Part shown: positions 62,060 through 64,000 of the stretch, piece by piece | How positions within the stretch are numbered: the first letter of the stretch is position 1 | How the letters are laid out: each line of letters opens with the position of its first letter | Source: Streptomyces sp. SID13726 | Lineage (GTDB): Bacteria; Actinomycetota; Actinomycetes; Streptomycetales; Streptomycetaceae | Reading direction: 5' to 3' | Assembly (NCBI RefSeq): GCF_010548375.1 | Contig: NZ_JAAGLY010000004.1 | Coordinates: forward strand, 372,001-436,000 | Length of the DNA stretch: 64,000 bases | The notes under the pieces: generated by a model | Databases searched by the model: none | Told to the model about the DNA's origin: nothing | What the model saw: the letters and a program-made list of their open reading frames with translations, nothing else | Program-made: the position numbers and the translations under genes

Positions 62060-62093
62060 ACGGGCCCCGCACCTCGAAAGGTGCGGGGCCCGT
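62060..62093 (-). terminator. Terminator hairpin after rplA
   Basis: A perfect 15-bp stem (ACGGGCCCCGCACCT with its complement) and a CGAA tetraloop lie 16 bp beyond the rplA stop. No U-tract follows. Confidence 0.8.
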
Positions 62094-62108
62094 GAACCGG
62101 CCGGTGGA

Positions 62109-62834
62109 TCAGACCGCGGCCGGGTCCTCCTCGACGAGGAGGTTGCGCGTGCGGTTCGAGTCGAGCGGAATGCCGGGGCCCATCGTGGTGCTGATGGCGG
62201 CCTTCTTGATGTAACGACCCTTGGCGGCGGACGGCTTCAGACGGAGGATCTCCTCCAGGGCCGCGCCGTAGTTCTCCACCAGCTTGGTGTCGTCGAACGA
62301 CGTCTTGCCGATGATGAAGTGCAGGTTCGAGTGCTTGTCGACGCGGAACTCGATCTTGCCGCCCTTGATGTCGTTGACAGCCTTGGTGACATCGGGGGTG
62401 ACGGTGCCGGTCTTCGGGTTCGGCATGAGACCACGGGGACCGAGCACGCGGCCGAGGCGGCCGACCTTGCCCATGAGGTCCGGGGTGGCGACGACGGCGT
62501 CGAAGTCCAGACGGCCCTTCGACACCTCGTCGATGAGCTCGTCGGCGCCGACGATGTCGGCGCCCGCGGCACGAGCGGCCTCGGCACGGTCACCGGTCGC
62601 GAAGACCAGGACCCGGGCGGTCTTGCCGGTGCCGTGCGGGAGGTTCACGGTGCCACGGACCATCTGGTCGGCCTTGCGCGGGTCGACACCCAGACGGAAG
62701 GCGACCTCGACGGTGCCGTCGAACTTGGAGGTGGAGGTCTCCTTGGCGAGACGGACGGCCTCGAGCGGGGCGTACAGCTTCTCCCGGTCGATCTTCTCGT
62801 CCGCAGCCCGGAGGGCCTTGCTGCGCTTGCTCAC
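62109..62834 (-). CDS. rplA: 50S ribosomal protein L1 (uL1)
   Basis: 241 residues, the usual streptomycete length. L1-stalk protein and autoregulator of rplKA in E. coli. [20 protein letters not shown] at the start, [19 protein letters not shown] and [11 protein letters not shown] at the end are diagnostic. The GTG at 62834 is chosen; the frame continues upstream without homology. 82 bp after rplK. Confidence 0.97.
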   Translation of the reverse strand: MSKRSKALRAADEKIDREKLYAPLEAVRLAKETSTSKFDGTVEVAFRLGVDPRKADQMVRGTVNLPHGTGKTARVLVFATGDRAEAARAAGADIVGADELIDEVSKGRLDFDAVVATPDLMGKVGRLGRVLGPRGLMPNPKTGTVTPDVTKAVNDIKGGKIEFRVDKHSNLHFIIGKTSFDDTKLVENYGAALEEILRLKPSAAKGRYIKKAAISTTMGPGIPLDSNRTRNLLVEEDPAAV

Positions 62835-62916
62835 AACTGCTCCTGTGTGGTTCGGAAAGGAGTCGTGGTGTACGGGCCGAGCAGGCCCTACCACGGTGGT
62901 TCTACGAAGGTGAGGG

Positions 62917-63351
62917 TCAGCCCTCGACCGTGACGCCCATCGAACGCGCGGTACCGGCGATGATCTTCGCGGCGGCGTCGATGTCGTTGGCGTTGAGGTC
63001 GGGCATCTTGGTCTCGGCGATCTCGCGGACCTGCGCCTGGGTGATCTTGGCGACCTTGGTCTTGTGCGGCTCGCCGGAGCCCTTCTCCACACCAGCGGCC
63101 TTGAGGATCATCTTGGCGGCCGGCGGCGTCTTGGTGACGAAGGTGAAGGAACGGTCCTCGTAGACCGTGATCTCCACCGGGATGACCCAACCGCGCTGCG
63201 ACTCGGTCGCGGCGTTGTAGGCCTTGCAGAACTCCATGATGTTGACGCCGTGCTGGCCCAGCGCGGGGCCGACCGGCGGAGCCGGGTTGGCCGCGCCGGC
63301 CTGGATCTGGAGCTTGATGAGCCCCGTGACCTTCTTCTTCTTGGGAGGCAT
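62917..63351 (-). CDS. rplK: 50S ribosomal protein L11 (uL11)
   Basis: 144 residues. GTPase-centre protein and thiostrepton target region; also needed for stringent-factor activation. [20 protein letters not shown] and [20 protein letters not shown] are conserved. ATG at 63351 with GGAGAG upstream. Confidence 0.97.
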   Translation of the reverse strand: MPPKKKKVTGLIKLQIQAGAANPAPPVGPALGQHGVNIMEFCKAYNAATESQRGWVIPVEITVYEDRSFTFVTKTPPAAKMILKAAGVEKGSGEPHKTKVAKITQAQVREIAETKMPDLNANDIDAAAKIIAGTARSMGVTVEG

Positions 63352-63459
63352 AGCTCTCCGGGTCCTTTCGATTCGGGTCCTGCCTGTGACCGGGGGCCAC
63401 CCGAACGCAGGCATACCGCACAACGATAACGGGTATAGATGCGCGGCCAAAAACCGAGC

Positions 63460-63492
63460 AGGTCAGGCAAGCTTTGACAGCCCGCCTGACCT
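63460..63492 (-). terminator. Intrinsic terminator after nusG
   Basis: Nine-bp perfect arms (AGGTCAGGC with GCCTGACCT) followed on the minus strand by GCTCGG and five T (63449-63453). It separates nusG from rplKA, whose own promoter must lie in the 97 bp beyond; I could not fix one. Confidence 0.8.
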
Positions 63493-63515
63493 GGTCGGAA
63501 GCCTTCTGGGAAGAA

Positions 63516-64000
63516 CTAGTTCTTCTGGATCTGGTCGAAGGACAGCTCGACCGGGGTCTCCCGGCCGAAGATCTCGACGAGACCCTTGACCTTCTTGGAG
63601 TCGGCGTTGATCTCGTTGATCGTGGCCTGGAGGGTGGCGAAGGGGCCGTCGGTGACGGTGACCGAGTCGCCGACCTCGAAGTCCAGCACCTGGACCTCGA
63701 CCTTGCGCTGCGGCGCCGGCTTGCCCTCGGCCTCGGCGGCCTCGCGGGCGGCCTTCTCCTCGGCCTCCGGGGCGAGCATCTTGACGATCTCGTCCAGGGT
63801 CAGCGGGTACGGGTCGTAGGCGTTGCCCACGAAGCCGGTGACGCCGGGGGTGTTGCGGACGACGCCCCAGGACTCGTTCGTCAGGTCCATGCGCACCAGG
63901 ACGTAGCCGGGGAGCTTGTTCTGACGGATCGTCTTGCGGTCGCCGTTCTTGATCTGGACGACCTCTTCCTGCGGCACCTCGGCCTGGAAGATGTAGTCCT
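63516..64000 (-). CDS. nusG: Transcription termination/antitermination factor NusG, 5' end missing
   Basis: About 161 C-terminal residues are in the window. They cover the end of the NGN domain ([37 protein letters not shown]), a Glu/Ala-rich linker and the KOW domain ([40 protein letters not shown]). NusG couples RNA polymerase to Rho or to the ribosome through S10. The linker insert between the domains is longer than in E. coli. The N-terminal part lies beyond the window. Confidence 0.95.
   Translation of the reverse strand, partial: DYIFQAEVPQEEVVQIKNGDRKTIRQNKLPGYVLVRMDLTNESWGVVRNTPGVTGFVGNAYDPYPLTLDEIVKMLAPEAEEKAAREAAEAEGKPAPQRKVEVQVLDFEVGDSVTVTDGPFATLQATINEINADSKKVKGLVEIFGRETPVELSFDQIQKN

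Overview
This window is a high-GC actinobacterial chromosome segment, almost certainly from a Streptomyces. The grounds are the strong GC bias at third codon positions, the frequent GTG starts, and the gene order glmS, coaA, glmM, rplM-rpsI, truA, rplQ-rpoA, the spc and S10 ribosomal blocks, tuf-fusA-rpsG-rpsL, rpoC-rpoB, rplL-rplJ, rplA-rplK, nusG. Nearly all of the core genes lie on the minus strand. Each predicted protein matches its family's usual length. Resistance-relevant residues of S12 (Lys43, Lys88) and of the RpoB rifampicin region look wild type.

Layout. 1-5980: amino-sugar genes (3' part of glmS missing; glmM), pantothenate kinase coaA, a DUF389 membrane protein and two unknown small proteins. 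6167-7173: rplM-rpsI with a clear promoter. 7521-15517: an accessory block holding a membrane-anchored unknown protein and six co-directional, tightly spaced or overlapping genes. The six encode a cellulose-synthase-like glycosyltransferase, a GH26-like lipoprotein, a GT-C mannosyltransferase-like membrane enzyme, a nucleotide-sugar dehydrogenase, a polyprenol-phosphate sugar transferase and a GtrA protein, so the block is probably an exopolysaccharide or wall-glycan system. 15701-34474: truA, a secreted protein, then rplQ-rpoA-rpsK-rpsM-rpmJ-infA-map-adk-secY and the spc and S10 ribosomal protein operons. rpsD is absent from the alpha operon. 34995-37422: secreted protein, a truncated membrane ORF and an acyltransferase. 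37717-42076: tuf, fusA, rpsG, rpsL.

42301-43498 is non-coding. It has a G-rich left part, a roughly 60-bp tandem array in the middle and a C-rich right part. 43499-50796 is the most interesting accessory island. A DUF1707 protein gene is divergent from a plus-strand series: Crp/Fnr-type regulator, class III cyclase-like protein, P-loop/helical-repeat protein, SPFH-like protein, Pycsar-effector-like membrane protein and M48 metalloprotease. The cyclase-like and P-loop proteins are encoded by overlapping genes and share a short Gly/Asn/Tyr/Phe motif, at the C-terminus of the first and near the N-terminus of the second. That arrangement resembles amyloid-like signalling motifs that pair NLR-type receptors with effectors. 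Two palindromes of the Crp type precede the regulator and the cyclase-like gene. The whole looks like a nucleotide-signalled membrane-stress or anti-phage system; this is inference.

50852-64000: rpoC, rpoB, rplL, rplJ with an attenuator-like leader, two related LppX-like lipoproteins, rplA, rplK and the 3' part of nusG. A 25-nt element is identical in the leaders of the S10 operon (rpsJ) and the str operon (rpsL), suggesting shared control of translation genes. No tRNA, rRNA, CRISPR array or insertion sequence was recognised.
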